DNA of 64,000 bases from the NCBI GenBank assembly GCA_041167675.1, contig JBEEIB010000301.1, forward strand, positions 24,798-88,797, in the 5' to 3' direction. Of the stretch, positions 26,571-35,044 are shown in pieces. The notes under the pieces are model-generated. The model worked only from the letters and a program-made list of their open reading frames with translations, ran no database searches and was not told the origin of the DNA. A program made the translations under genes and the position numbers. Numbering within the stretch: position 1 is the first letter of the stretch; every line of letters begins with the position of its first letter. The DNA comes from DASTDH01 sp041167675 (lineage in GTDB: Bacteria; Verrucomicrobiota; Verrucomicrobiia; Chthoniobacterales; JAFAMB01).

Positions 26571-27101
26571 TCACTTCTTCTCGTTCCACTTATTGACTAG
26601 GCCGGTCATCGTTCCGCCCAGTTCATACAAGCGCTTTTTATCGTGCACCATTTCTGCTCGGGTTAGCCCGGTGACCGCGTAATCCTTTCGCAAAAAAATG
26701 GCCTGTTCCGGACAAACTTCCTCGCAGAGCCCGCAATAGATGCAGCGAATCATGTCAATTTCGAACTCTTCCGGAAATTTCTCCACCTTCCGCCAACGAT
26801 CCTTCTCCGGTATTTCTCCGGGCTTGATCGTGATCGCTCGGGGCGGGCAAATAAATTCGCAGAGCTGACAGGCAACACATCGTTCCCGACCATAGTCATC
26901 GTTCACCAAAGTCGGTGCGCCGCGATAGTGAGGCGGTAGATGGGTATCCCATTTTTCTTCGGGATACTGCATAGTCACCTTCTTTTTCCCGGACAGAATA
27001 GCGAAAAAATGTCTAATGGTGATCCCGAGACCGGTTAGCAGAGCTGGTATGTAAGCCTTCTCGGCCAGAGTCAATTTTGGGCGCGGAATGGTATAAGCCA
27101 T
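26571..27101 (-). CDS. nuoI: NADH-quinone oxidoreductase subunit I
   Basis: NuoI (176 residues) is the peripheral-arm ferredoxin-like subunit that passes electrons through clusters N6a and N6b to NuoB. Two complete 4Fe-4S motifs are visible, CVACQLCEFICPP and CIYCGLCEEVCPE, together with the membrane-associated N-terminal helix region. It lies eight bases after nuoH. Confidence 0.95.
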   Translation of the reverse strand: MAYTIPRPKLTLAEKAYIPALLTGLGITIRHFFAILSGKKKVTMQYPEEKWDTHLPPHYRGAPTLVNDDYGRERCVACQLCEFICPPRAITIKPGEIPEKDRWRKVEKFPEEFEIDMIRCIYCGLCEEVCPEQAIFLRKDYAVTGLTRAEMVHDKKRLYELGGTMTGLVNKWNEKK

Positions 27102-27109
27102 AGGGTCCT

Positions 27110-28240
27110 TTACTTGGGCATTATTGCCAGAATGATGGCCACGAGCAGGATATTGACGAGCGCAATCTCAAAGAAGAAATACCAGCCGAGTCGCATCAGC
27201 TGATCGAAGCGGAAACGGGGTAGGGTCCAGCGGACCCAAATAAAGAAAAATAGGAGAAGCGCAACTTTCAGGAAGAAAGCGGCGATATGAGCGAGACCAA
27301 GCAGGACACCGAGCCAAAACGGAAGCTGTTCGGGGGCGGTTGGCAATAAAGGAATGTGCCATGCGCCAAAGAATAGCGTCACGATAATCGCTGAGCCTGC
27401 GATCATAGCGGCGTATTCGCCCAAAAAGAAGAGAGCGAATTTCATCGACGAATACTCAGTATGATAACCGCCGACTAGTTCGGTCTCTGATTCCGGCAAA
27501 TCAAAGGGAAGGCGATTGGTTTCGGCGAACATTGAGACCAGGAAAACGATGAAAGAAACAAAAAGCGGAATCCAAAGCAGGAATTTCCAGATGCTGATAG
27601 AACTGATCAATTCCTGAAAATTGATCCCGGTAAAAGAGATGCCTTTTAGCCAAATCGGCGAGATTAACCAGCCATTTTCAATTTGGTATCTTACGATCGC
27701 CGGCAAGTTGAGTGTCCCGCAGATGAGGAAGATGGGAATGACCGACAAGCCGAGCGAGAGCTCGTACGAAATCATCTGAGAACTCGAGCGGATGCCGCCG
27801 AGAAACGGGTACTTGGAATTAGAGGACCAACCGGCCAAAACAATTCCATAGACCCCAAGCGATGAGACGGCGAACACCCAAAGCACCCCGACGTCGACGT
27901 TGGCGACTACCATCGGCTGCCCAAACCATGTGCTGCCAAAAGGAACAACGGCCAGCGCCATGATCGAAGGCGCCATCGCGCAGGCCGGAGCAAGCCAGTA
28001 ATAAAATTTGTTTACATGGGCCGGTGTGAAATCCTCTTTCAAGAGCAATTTCAGGGCATCAGCGATCGGTTGCAGTAGACCGAGCGGGCCAACTCGATTC
28101 GGACCAACCCGATCCTGAATCATGGCACTTACTCGGCGCTCGGCGTACACCGTGTAGGAGACCATCGGCAGAATGACGGCGAATAATAGTCCGAGCGTTT
28201 TGAGTAACGAGATGGCGATACCAATGAGAAGATCGCTCAT
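27110..28240 (-). CDS. nuoH: NADH-quinone oxidoreductase subunit H
   Basis: NuoH (376 residues) forms the quinone-access chamber where the membrane arm meets the peripheral arm. Conserved loops include ERRVSAMIQDRVGPNRVGP after helix 1, FAETNRLPFDLPESETELV, GYHTEYSSMKFALFFLGEY and RFDQLMRLGW. Eight to nine helices are visible. Its start overlaps the nuoG stop by four bases. Confidence 0.95.
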   Translation of the reverse strand: MSDLLIGIAISLLKTLGLLFAVILPMVSYTVYAERRVSAMIQDRVGPNRVGPLGLLQPIADALKLLLKEDFTPAHVNKFYYWLAPACAMAPSIMALAVVPFGSTWFGQPMVVANVDVGVLWVFAVSSLGVYGIVLAGWSSNSKYPFLGGIRSSSQMISYELSLGLSVIPIFLICGTLNLPAIVRYQIENGWLISPIWLKGISFTGINFQELISSISIWKFLLWIPLFVSFIVFLVSMFAETNRLPFDLPESETELVGGYHTEYSSMKFALFFLGEYAAMIAGSAIIVTLFFGAWHIPLLPTAPEQLPFWLGVLLGLAHIAAFFLKVALLLFFFIWVRWTLPRFRFDQLMRLGWYFFFEIALVNILLVAIILAIMPK

Positions 28241-29913
28241 ACGTGGGCGTTTTCTGGCGCAGCCGCTTGGACATCATTCTGTTCAAGCTGAATCCCGAGA
28301 TCCCCGATCTTGCTCAAGCCAAGGCCGTGCAGATGCGGGATTCCTTCAGCCATCTGTTTAAAGACGTCTTCAATCAGATAGACACCATTGGAACCGGTGA
28401 ATCCCTGGAGGAGATCTCGTAAGATTTCCCAGTCATCTCGCGCTTCTCCCGGGCCTCGAATTGCTCGATTTAGTCGCTGCAACCGGCCTTTGATATTGAC
28501 CATCGAACCCCGTTTCTCGGCAAACGAGTAACCAGGTAACAACGCGGTGGCGTAGGTGCTCGTCCGGTTTGGAAGGATATCGATCAGGATAAATGCTTCG
28601 AGTTTTTCGAGATCAGCCGTGGTCAGCCCTGCGTTCATTACGTCCTCACTCAATGCCAGAACCGCCTTGATGCTGCCCGCCTGCACCCGCTGGAAGATTT
28701 CCGGCAGCAGGCTGCCCGGTTCTTCTTGGGCCACCCCAAAAAGATGGGCTCCGACAATATTTGGATTGCGAAAGCTGCTGAGAAGTAATTCATCACTCTC
28801 GCCAACGCGGGGGACAATGTCGTGGTATTTGATGCCAAGAGCCTCAATCAGCTTCTTGCTGAGCCAGAGTTCTTCATTGGTCATTTTACCAGACGCAATC
28901 ATGGCGATTTCGTCTCCCTGGAATCGCCGAAGGTCATCGACTGCACGAGCGATCGCGGTCGTCCAGCTCGCGTCTTCCTGGGCGGAGCCTAGCCGAACGC
29001 GCGGTTTGGTTAATCGCTCCGGCGCGTTAACATAGTGAAAGTTGAGTCGCCCGTAATCACACATCCACGAAGAGTTAACGCTGTTGTTTTCGCGCGGGGT
29101 CTGCCGATAGATGACGTTTTCGCGGGTGCCAACAATGGTATTACACCCCGTCGCGCAACTTGTGCAGATGCTTTTGGTTTCCTTCAGAAACCATACGCGC
29201 ATCTTGAAACGGAAATCGGTGTTGGTCAGTGCACCGACCGGACAAATATCGACCGTGTTTAACGAATAGTTGCTATCCAGTTTTCGGCCTGGATGGGCGG
29301 TGAGATAGGTGTGGCTACCCCGGCTGGCAAATCCAAGGACATCGTCCTTCGCCACTTCTTTCATGAAGCGAATACAGCGGGAGCAAAGAATACAGCGCTC
29401 ATCATCAAGCGTGACCCGTGGCCCAAGTTCCACTCGCTTCGGTTTTTTGACTTTTTCCTCGAGAAACCGCGAGCCGCCCGTACCATATTGTACGCTGAAC
29501 TCCTGTAGCTGGCATTCTCCGGCCTGATCGCAAATCGGACAGTCGAGCGGATGATTGATGAGAAGGAATTCCATTACGCCGTGCCGGCATTCACGGACCA
29601 ACGGTGAATCCGTTCTGACACCCATTCCATCCGCGATATCCTGCGCACATGAAATTTGAGGACGCGGGATCCAGTTGATAATCGGTTTACCGTCCGTTCC
29701 AGTTTCCGGCTTGCGGTCCGGACCGAGTCTCGGCATTCCCATTTCGATCAGACACATGCGGCAGTTTCCCGGAGAGCTGAGCTTCGGATGATAACAATAG
29801 TGGGGAACGAATTTGCCAGCCTGGGAGCAAGCCTCGATTACGCGGGTTCCTTTGGGGAACTGATGCCACACGCCATCGATCTGTACGTTCAAAAGTTCTA
29901 CGGAAGCACTCAT
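28237..29913 (-). CDS. nuoG: NADH-quinone oxidoreductase subunit G (short form)
   Basis: NuoG (558 residues) starts with a 2Fe-2S ferredoxin domain (CSQAGKFVPHYCYHP, CRMC), then the HxxxC cluster region (ECRHGVMEFLLINHPLDCPICDQ... split by NuoG-specific spacing), then a 4Fe-4S pair (DERCILCSRCIRF, DICPVGALT), and a reduced molybdopterin-oxidoreductase-like domain. The C-terminal domain is much shorter than in the 900-residue E. coli protein, as in several other phyla. CTSCATGCNTIVG suggests that the extra N7-type cluster region is kept. It starts nine bases after nuoF. Confidence 0.92.
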   Translation of the reverse strand: MSASVELLNVQIDGVWHQFPKGTRVIEACSQAGKFVPHYCYHPKLSSPGNCRMCLIEMGMPRLGPDRKPETGTDGKPIINWIPRPQISCAQDIADGMGVRTDSPLVRECRHGVMEFLLINHPLDCPICDQAGECQLQEFSVQYGTGGSRFLEEKVKKPKRVELGPRVTLDDERCILCSRCIRFMKEVAKDDVLGFASRGSHTYLTAHPGRKLDSNYSLNTVDICPVGALTNTDFRFKMRVWFLKETKSICTSCATGCNTIVGTRENVIYRQTPRENNSVNSSWMCDYGRLNFHYVNAPERLTKPRVRLGSAQEDASWTTAIARAVDDLRRFQGDEIAMIASGKMTNEELWLSKKLIEALGIKYHDIVPRVGESDELLLSSFRNPNIVGAHLFGVAQEEPGSLLPEIFQRVQAGSIKAVLALSEDVMNAGLTTADLEKLEAFILIDILPNRTSTYATALLPGYSFAEKRGSMVNIKGRLQRLNRAIRGPGEARDDWEILRDLLQGFTGSNGVYLIEDVFKQMAEGIPHLHGLGLSKIGDLGIQLEQNDVQAAAPENAHV

Positions 29914-29922
29914 AACCTCGAA

Positions 29923-31290
29923 TCAAGCCTGCTCCGTTTTGGAGCCATTCTTTGCGGCGTAGGCCGCGAATTCATCACGAAACTTGGCGACGAAGCTCTG
30001 AGTAGGCCAAGCGCAAGCCTCGCCAAAAGCGCAAATTGTTCGTCCTGCGATGTTATCCGCGACGCTCGTGAGGACATCCGGATCTCTTTGGTCCCCTCCA
30101 CCCTGCAGCAGACGACCCGTCATTTTGCTCATCCAGAGCGAACCTTCGCGGCAGGGAGTGCATTGGCCGCAGCTTTCATGCGCATAGAATTCGTTAATGT
30201 TATTAAGCGCCCAGACCATATCCCGTGAGTCGTCCATGACGATTACTCCGCCCGAGCCGGCCATGGAGCCGACCGCAGCCAAGGAATCAAAATCCATTCG
30301 GATATCATCGATCCCAATTTCCTGTTCGGTCACCGTACCATCGGACTGCTTGCTTTTGATCTTGTAGCGCTCATCGGCGCGCAGCACTTTCGCCGAGCTT
30401 CCTCCCGGAATCACCGCTTTCAGTTTGCGACCCGGTTTTAATCCCCCGCAGACATCGTAAATCAGCTCGCCCATCGTCAAGGCGCCCACCTCCAACTCGT
30501 AGTATCCGGGCTTTTGTACATCACCGCTGACGCAGAGAAGACGAGTGCCGGTATTATTGGGACGCCCGATCTTGGCAAACTCCGCACCGCCCATGCGGAC
30601 GATATGCTTTACATTGCAGAGCGTCTCCACGTTGTTGACGACTGTCGGACTCATGTACAAACCGAGGACCGCCGGAAAGTAGGGAGGCTTAATCCGAGGA
30701 TAAGGGCGTTTTCCTTCCAAAGATTCGATCAGACCCGTCTCCTCCCCGCAGATATAAGCGCCGGCCCCCCGATGGACGTAAATCTCAAGATCAAAGCCGC
30801 TGCCCAAAATGTTCGAGCCGATATAGCCGCGACTTTTTGCTTCAGCGATCGCCTGTTCGAGAATCTTGGCGCCGAGCGGAAACTCGCCTCGAATATAAAT
30901 GTACGCCAGTCGGGCATTCACGGCGTAACAGGAGATGATCATCCCTTCCAGTAGTTGATGCGGATCCTGGTGAATGATGTAGCGATCCTTGAACGTGCCC
31001 GGCTCCGATTCATCGGCGTTGCAGATGAGGTAGACCGGCTTGGAACCGCCTGGCTTGATGAAGCCCCATTTGGCGCCGCAAGGAAAGCCGGCGCCGCCAC
31101 GTCCCCGCAGACTAGAGGTTTTAACCTCATTAACGATTTGCGCGGGCGTCATTCGGAATGCGGCGCGCAAATCTTCGTAGCCGCCATCCTTTTCGTAGCA
31201 ATCGATGTCTGTAGTCCAACCTTCCCGGTCGATGTTTTTGAAGATGATCCGCTTTTCGCGAGGATGCGGGGTCCGTAGGATTGCGGCCAT
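29923..31290 (-). CDS. nuoF: NADH-quinone oxidoreductase subunit F
   Basis: NuoF (455 residues) binds NADH and FMN and carries cluster N3. The nucleotide-binding glycine loop is GRGGAGFPCGAKW, the FMN region GAGAYICGEETGLIESLEG, and the cluster ligands sit in ESCGQCTPCREG with a later Cys in RTICAFGEACAWP. Length and order are normal. The start at 31290 follows the nuoE stop by two bases. Confidence 0.95.
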   Translation of the reverse strand: MAAILRTPHPREKRIIFKNIDREGWTTDIDCYEKDGGYEDLRAAFRMTPAQIVNEVKTSSLRGRGGAGFPCGAKWGFIKPGGSKPVYLICNADESEPGTFKDRYIIHQDPHQLLEGMIISCYAVNARLAYIYIRGEFPLGAKILEQAIAEAKSRGYIGSNILGSGFDLEIYVHRGAGAYICGEETGLIESLEGKRPYPRIKPPYFPAVLGLYMSPTVVNNVETLCNVKHIVRMGGAEFAKIGRPNNTGTRLLCVSGDVQKPGYYELEVGALTMGELIYDVCGGLKPGRKLKAVIPGGSSAKVLRADERYKIKSKQSDGTVTEQEIGIDDIRMDFDSLAAVGSMAGSGGVIVMDDSRDMVWALNNINEFYAHESCGQCTPCREGSLWMSKMTGRLLQGGGDQRDPDVLTSVADNIAGRTICAFGEACAWPTQSFVAKFRDEFAAYAAKNGSKTEQA

Positions 31291-31292
31291 GG

Positions 31293-31787
31293 CTATTGAT
31301 ACTTTTGCAGCAATTGCGGAGCTTCATCCTCCGAAACCGCCTCGTAGAAATCATCGTCGATCATACAAACCGGACCGGTGCCGCAACTCGCCAGACACTC
31401 GACAAATTCAAGACTGTATTTTCCGTCCGGGCTTTTTAGCACGTGGCTGCCATGTTCATGCTGTTTTGGATCAATCTTGGCATGCCGGCAAAATGTCTTC
31501 AGTAGCGAATAGCTACCCGCCATCGCACAGGACAATGTACGGCAGACCCGGATGTGGTGCTTTCCATAAGGCTCCTGACGAAACATCGGATAGAAAGTCA
31601 CCAGCTCCAAGATGTTGATCGGTTCCAGCTCCAGCTTTTGGGCAACCCAGGTGATCGCTTCATCCGTAATGTAACCAAAGTGTTCCTGAATCAGATGGAG
31701 CAACGGCAAGGAAGCACTACGCTTCGAGGCCGGGTAATGGGTGATTACCTCGTCGATCCGTGACTCCAGCTCGGATGGGATTTCCAT
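31293..31787 (-). CDS. nuoE: NADH-quinone oxidoreductase subunit E
   Basis: NuoE (164 residues) is the thioredoxin-like 2Fe-2S subunit holding cluster N1a. The four ligands are visible as CRTLSC and ECLASC, with the family segments ELVTFYPMFRQEPYGKHHI and GTGPVCMIDDDFYE. It starts two bases after the small lipoprotein gene, suggesting coupling to it. Confidence 0.94.
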   Translation of the reverse strand: MEIPSELESRIDEVITHYPASKRSASLPLLHLIQEHFGYITDEAITWVAQKLELEPINILELVTFYPMFRQEPYGKHHIRVCRTLSCAMAGSYSLLKTFCRHAKIDPKQHEHGSHVLKSPDGKYSLEFVECLASCGTGPVCMIDDDFYEAVSEDEAPQLLQKYQ

Positions 31788-31789
31788 GT

Positions 31790-32080
31790 TTAATGTTCGG
31801 TTAAATGCTCCGGTTCTTTGACCAAATGCCCATTCTGAAATCGAAGAACGATCGTCTGGTTGCCTTGCTCATAGTAATAAGTAAGCAACGTTGCCGGTTT
31901 CTTATCGATTTCCCCGTCCTCTTCTTTTTTCTCCCGGTTAGGGCTTCCTAAAATTGTCTCCACTTCCTTCGGACTCATATTGAGTCTGACCTGCTCCAGA
32001 TTGCGATTGGCGATCTCGCGGTTACAACCTTCCAGGAAAAACGCCGCGGTGAATACCACGATGATAATCCGGAAGGCCAT
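31790..32080 (-). CDS. Small BamE/SmpA-like lipoprotein inside the nuo operon
   Basis: From the ATG at 32080 the 96-residue product has a lipoprotein signal (hydrophobic run ending FFLEGC). It then has a compact domain with LEQVRLNMSPKEVETILGSP, the helix-helix motif of the SmpA/OmlA (BamE) fold, and TLLTYYYEQGNQTIVLRFQNGHLV, which matches its beta strands. Related domains sit in the outer-membrane BAM complex or in unrelated small periplasmic proteins. It lies four bases after nuoD and two before nuoE, so it is co-transcribed with complex I. Its link to complex I is unknown. An upstream start at 32137 would overlap nuoD and is unlikely. Confidence 0.72.
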   Translation of the reverse strand: MAFRIIIVVFTAAFFLEGCNREIANRNLEQVRLNMSPKEVETILGSPNREKKEEDGEIDKKPATLLTYYYEQGNQTIVLRFQNGHLVKEPEHLTEH

Positions 32081-32084
32081 AACC

Positions 32085-33335
32085 TCAACGGTCGCACTCG
32101 CCCATAACAAAATCCAAACTGCCGAGCACTGCGACAACGTCCGACATCATGTGGCCAAGTAAAATCTTCGGAAGAATACTGAGATTCACAAAAGAGGGCG
32201 CCCGGATCTTTAGACGATAGGGAACGCCGCCACCTTTGCTATGAATGTAGAATCCAAGCTCACCCTTGGGATTTTCCGCCCCAAAATAGATTTCGCCGGC
32301 CGGCGCATCCACCCCTTCGGTGTGGATAATGAAGTGATGGATGAGTTCCTCCATCTTCAACAGGACATCTGGCTTGTATGGCGGGTAGTTCTTTGGATCG
32401 GAAACGTGGATTGAACCGGAAGGAAGGCTCTTTATCGCTTGATGCAAAATCTTGACGCTTTGTCGCATTTCTTCGATGCGGACAAGATAACGATCGAATG
32501 CATCACCCACGGTGCCGATCGGGATATCAAAGTCATACTTTTGGTAGTCAATGTACGGCTTTGCTTTGCGGACATCATAATCAATCCCGCTACCTCGAAG
32601 GTTCGGTCCGGTGATTCCATAGTTAATCGCATCTTCCTTCGAGATCACACCGAGATCCTTCGTGCGATTGACAAAGATCGGATTTCGGGTCAGTAGCCGA
32701 TCGACTTCGTCAAGTTGCGGCACGAACTCGTCCAGAAATTTGTTGAGAGCGGCTAAAAACCCGTCTGGTAAGTCCCGCGTTTGACCACCGATCCGGGTAT
32801 AGGAGGTCGTGAAGCGGGCTCCGGTCAGTAGCTCGATAAGATTGTAAAGCTTCTCCCGTTCCGTGAATGTGTAGAGGAACACAGTCATTGCGCCGACATC
32901 CATGGCAAACGCTCCGAGGCCGAGAAGATGGGCCGAAATGCGAGCCATTTCGCAGCAGATTACTCGGATCGCTTTTCCGCGAGGCGGCAACTCCCATCCG
33001 AGTAGTTTCTCGACCGCTAAAGCATACGCGACGTTGTTTGAAAGCGGTGCCAGATAATCAAGCCGGTCCGTATAAGGAACGAATTGATTATACTGCATGT
33101 TCTCCGCGATTTTTTCGTCGCCGCGGTGCAAATAACCGATGTCTGGAGTAGCCTTAGTGATAATCTCACCATCGAGTTCCAGCACTACCCGGAGCACCCC
33201 GTGCGTAGCCGGATGGGAAGGCCCCATGTTGATCGTCAGCTTTTCGCCGAGAAGTTCGGATTCATCGATGGTCTCCAGCGACTTGGCCGTCCGAGTGAAC
33301 GAGTCCGGAATTTCTATTTCGCGCGAAGTAGCCAT
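32085..33335 (-). CDS. nuoD: NADH-quinone oxidoreductase subunit D
   Basis: NuoD (416 residues) is the 49-kDa-type subunit that forms the quinone-binding site with NuoB. Family features are NMGPSHPATHGVLR with the quinone-head His, GYLHRGDEKIAE, YTRIGGQTRDLP and the C-terminal LGSLDFVMGECDR. The window has no nuoA, nuoB or nuoC, and nuoD is the first gene of the operon. Its start is 50 bases downstream of the edge of a CRP-type palindrome. Confidence 0.95.
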   Translation of the reverse strand: MATSREIEIPDSFTRTAKSLETIDESELLGEKLTINMGPSHPATHGVLRVVLELDGEIITKATPDIGYLHRGDEKIAENMQYNQFVPYTDRLDYLAPLSNNVAYALAVEKLLGWELPPRGKAIRVICCEMARISAHLLGLGAFAMDVGAMTVFLYTFTEREKLYNLIELLTGARFTTSYTRIGGQTRDLPDGFLAALNKFLDEFVPQLDEVDRLLTRNPIFVNRTKDLGVISKEDAINYGITGPNLRGSGIDYDVRKAKPYIDYQKYDFDIPIGTVGDAFDRYLVRIEEMRQSVKILHQAIKSLPSGSIHVSDPKNYPPYKPDVLLKMEELIHHFIIHTEGVDAPAGEIYFGAENPKGELGFYIHSKGGGVPYRLKIRAPSFVNLSILPKILLGHMMSDVVAVLGSLDFVMGECDR

Positions 33336-33384
33336 AGGTGCGGGGTAGGGCGAAGTTACATAGCTCTTATTTGGCGTCGCAAGC

Positions 33385-33414
33385 GATTATTTGTGAAAAA
33401 TTTCACAAGCAATC
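33385..33414. promoter_or_regulatory. CRP/FNR-family operator candidate upstream of nuoD
   Basis: TTGTGAAA and TTTCACAA (33391-33398 and 33401-33408) form a perfect 8+8 palindrome with a 2-base centre. It contains TGTGA-N6-TCACA, the CRP consensus. Outer words GATT (33385-33388) and AATC (33411-33414) are also symmetric. The centre is about 64 bases before the nuoD start and 243 before the divergent ndh start. The rest of the 307-base gap shows no gene. Confidence 0.6.
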
Positions 33415-33642
33415 AAAAATGTATGCTCTTTCCTTTTCACTCGACCCCGATCTTTGGCCCGAAGCTCGCCTGAATAACCGAGCCGCGCTGCGATCCGGTT
33501 TGCTTCCGTTTGTTCAATCGCACGTCTTGGGATGACTCTCACCGGTACCTGAATACAGCGATCAGGCTAATTCGTTGCCCAGCAATGGCTCCTTAGCTCG
33601 ATGGATAGGTGCGCTTAGGCCGCGATCACCTTATTGTAGCCC

Positions 33643-34965
33643 ATGGAAGCACCCGTCGCTCCAATCGAAACGTTGCCGAAGGTTGTCATCGTAGGAGGAG
33701 GCTTTGGCGGTCTCTATGCCGCAAAAGAGCTCGCGGAAAAAGATGTACGCGTCACTTTGGTCGACCGCACGAACCATCACTTATTCCAGCCGCTCCTCTA
33801 TCAAGTAGCTACAGCGGGGCTTTCGCCGGCGGACATCGCACAACCGATTCGGCACATCCTGAAAGAGGCCAAAAACACCGAAGTGGTAATGGCGGAAGTG
33901 GACCGCATCGATACGCAGTCAAAACAAGTTCACACCACTAAGGGCCTGATCTTTTCATATGATTACTTGATCGTCGCCGCCGGAGCACGGCATTCTTATT
34001 TTGGTCATGACGAATGGGAGCGGTTTGCTCCAGGTCTGAAGAATCTGGAAGACGCTCTCGAATTGCGGCGCCGGATTTTGAAGGCCTTCGAGGCCGCGGA
34101 GATAACTAATTCCGAAGAGGAACGGCGAGCTGCTCTGACTTTTGTTGTGGTGGGAGCTGGACCGACTGGAGTCGAAATGGCAGGTGCGGTTGCAGAACTC
34201 GCGGGCCATACGTTAGCCGAAGATTTTCGTCACATTGATCCGCGCGCGACTCGCGTCTTGCTGGTGGAAGGTGTCGCGCGCGTGCTACCGGCTTTCCATG
34301 AAGATCTGTCCCGCTCAGCACTGAAGCAGTTGCAAAGTATGGGTATCGAAGTGCGTACGGGGACGTCGGTCAAGGAAGTCACGAATCATGGCGTAACCGT
34401 GAACGGAGAATTTATTCCCAGTTGGACCGTGATCTGGGCAGCCGGAAATGCCGCCGCGCCGGTTGGCAAGAGTTTGGGCGCGGAAACGGACCGAGTCGGC
34501 CGAGTAATCGTAAATGAGGATCTAACGGTTCCGGGCCACCCGGAGGTTTTCGCGATCGGTGATATGGCATGCTTCAAACACCAAACCGGCGAACCATTGC
34601 CGGCTCTCTCACCAGTCGCGATGCAGATGGGCCGGCATGCCGCGAAAAACATTCTTTCCCGCCTGCAAGGTCAGAGGCTGGCAGCATTTCGTTATTTCGA
34701 TAAAGGCACGATGGCAACGATTGGCCGGAACAAGGCGATTGCCGACCTCAAGTTTGTTCGTTTCGGAGGATATCTGGCTTGGCTAAGCTGGCTATTTGTC
34801 CATCTGATCTTTTTAATCGGTCTCCGTAATCGATTGCTGGTTTTCTTCCAGTGGACCTGGGCTTACCTGACCTATGGTCGGGGAGCACGACTGATCTACG
34901 GGACGTTCAAACCGCAGGTCGACAAGATTAAGGAGAAAGAGGAGAAAGTAGAATCCAGAGTTTAG
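33643..34965 (+). CDS. ndh: Type II NADH dehydrogenase (NDH-2)
   Basis: This 440-residue flavoprotein oxidises NADH and reduces quinone at the inner membrane without pumping protons. Two dinucleotide motifs are visible, VVIVGGGFGGLYAA (FAD, near residue 14) and FVVVGAGPTGVEMAG (NADH, near residue 168). The quinone-side segment LLYQVATAGLSPADIAQPIR and the FAD-end motif EVFAIGDMAC are also present. The C-terminal FGGYLAWLSWLFVHLIFLIG is the membrane-binding helix region. It is divergent from the proton-pumping complex I operon, so the cell keeps both NADH entry routes at one locus. Confidence 0.9.
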   Translation: MEAPVAPIETLPKVVIVGGGFGGLYAAKELAEKDVRVTLVDRTNHHLFQPLLYQVATAGLSPADIAQPIRHILKEAKNTEVVMAEVDRIDTQSKQVHTTKGLIFSYDYLIVAAGARHSYFGHDEWERFAPGLKNLEDALELRRRILKAFEAAEITNSEEERRAALTFVVVGAGPTGVEMAGAVAELAGHTLAEDFRHIDPRATRVLLVEGVARVLPAFHEDLSRSALKQLQSMGIEVRTGTSVKEVTNHGVTVNGEFIPSWTVIWAAGNAAAPVGKSLGAETDRVGRVIVNEDLTVPGHPEVFAIGDMACFKHQTGEPLPALSPVAMQMGRHAAKNILSRLQGQRLAAFRYFDKGTMATIGRNKAIADLKFVRFGGYLAWLSWLFVHLIFLIGLRNRLLVFFQWTWAYLTYGRGARLIYGTFKPQVDKIKEKEEKVESRV

Positions 34966-34972
34966 ACTCTGG
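34955..34972. other. Hairpin across the ndh stop codon
   Basis: CCAGAGT (34955-34961), loop TTAG, ACTCTGG (34966-34972) is a perfect 7-bp stem that includes the ndh stop. No U tract follows. It may separate ndh expression from the prenyltransferase gene or protect the mRNA end. Confidence 0.4.
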
Positions 34973-35044
34973 CATCGCGCTCAAGACGCGTTGCGCACCT
35001 CGAAGGGGTGCGTCTATCGCCCAAACGCCCAGCGTCTAACGCCC

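Noticed and set aside
33586..33642. tRNA-like start (GGCTCCTTAGCTCGATGGATAG) upstream of ndh
   Set aside because: The D-arm resembles a tRNA but no anticodon stem, T-arm or GTTCGA motif follows and the acceptor cannot pair, so it is not called as an RNA gene.
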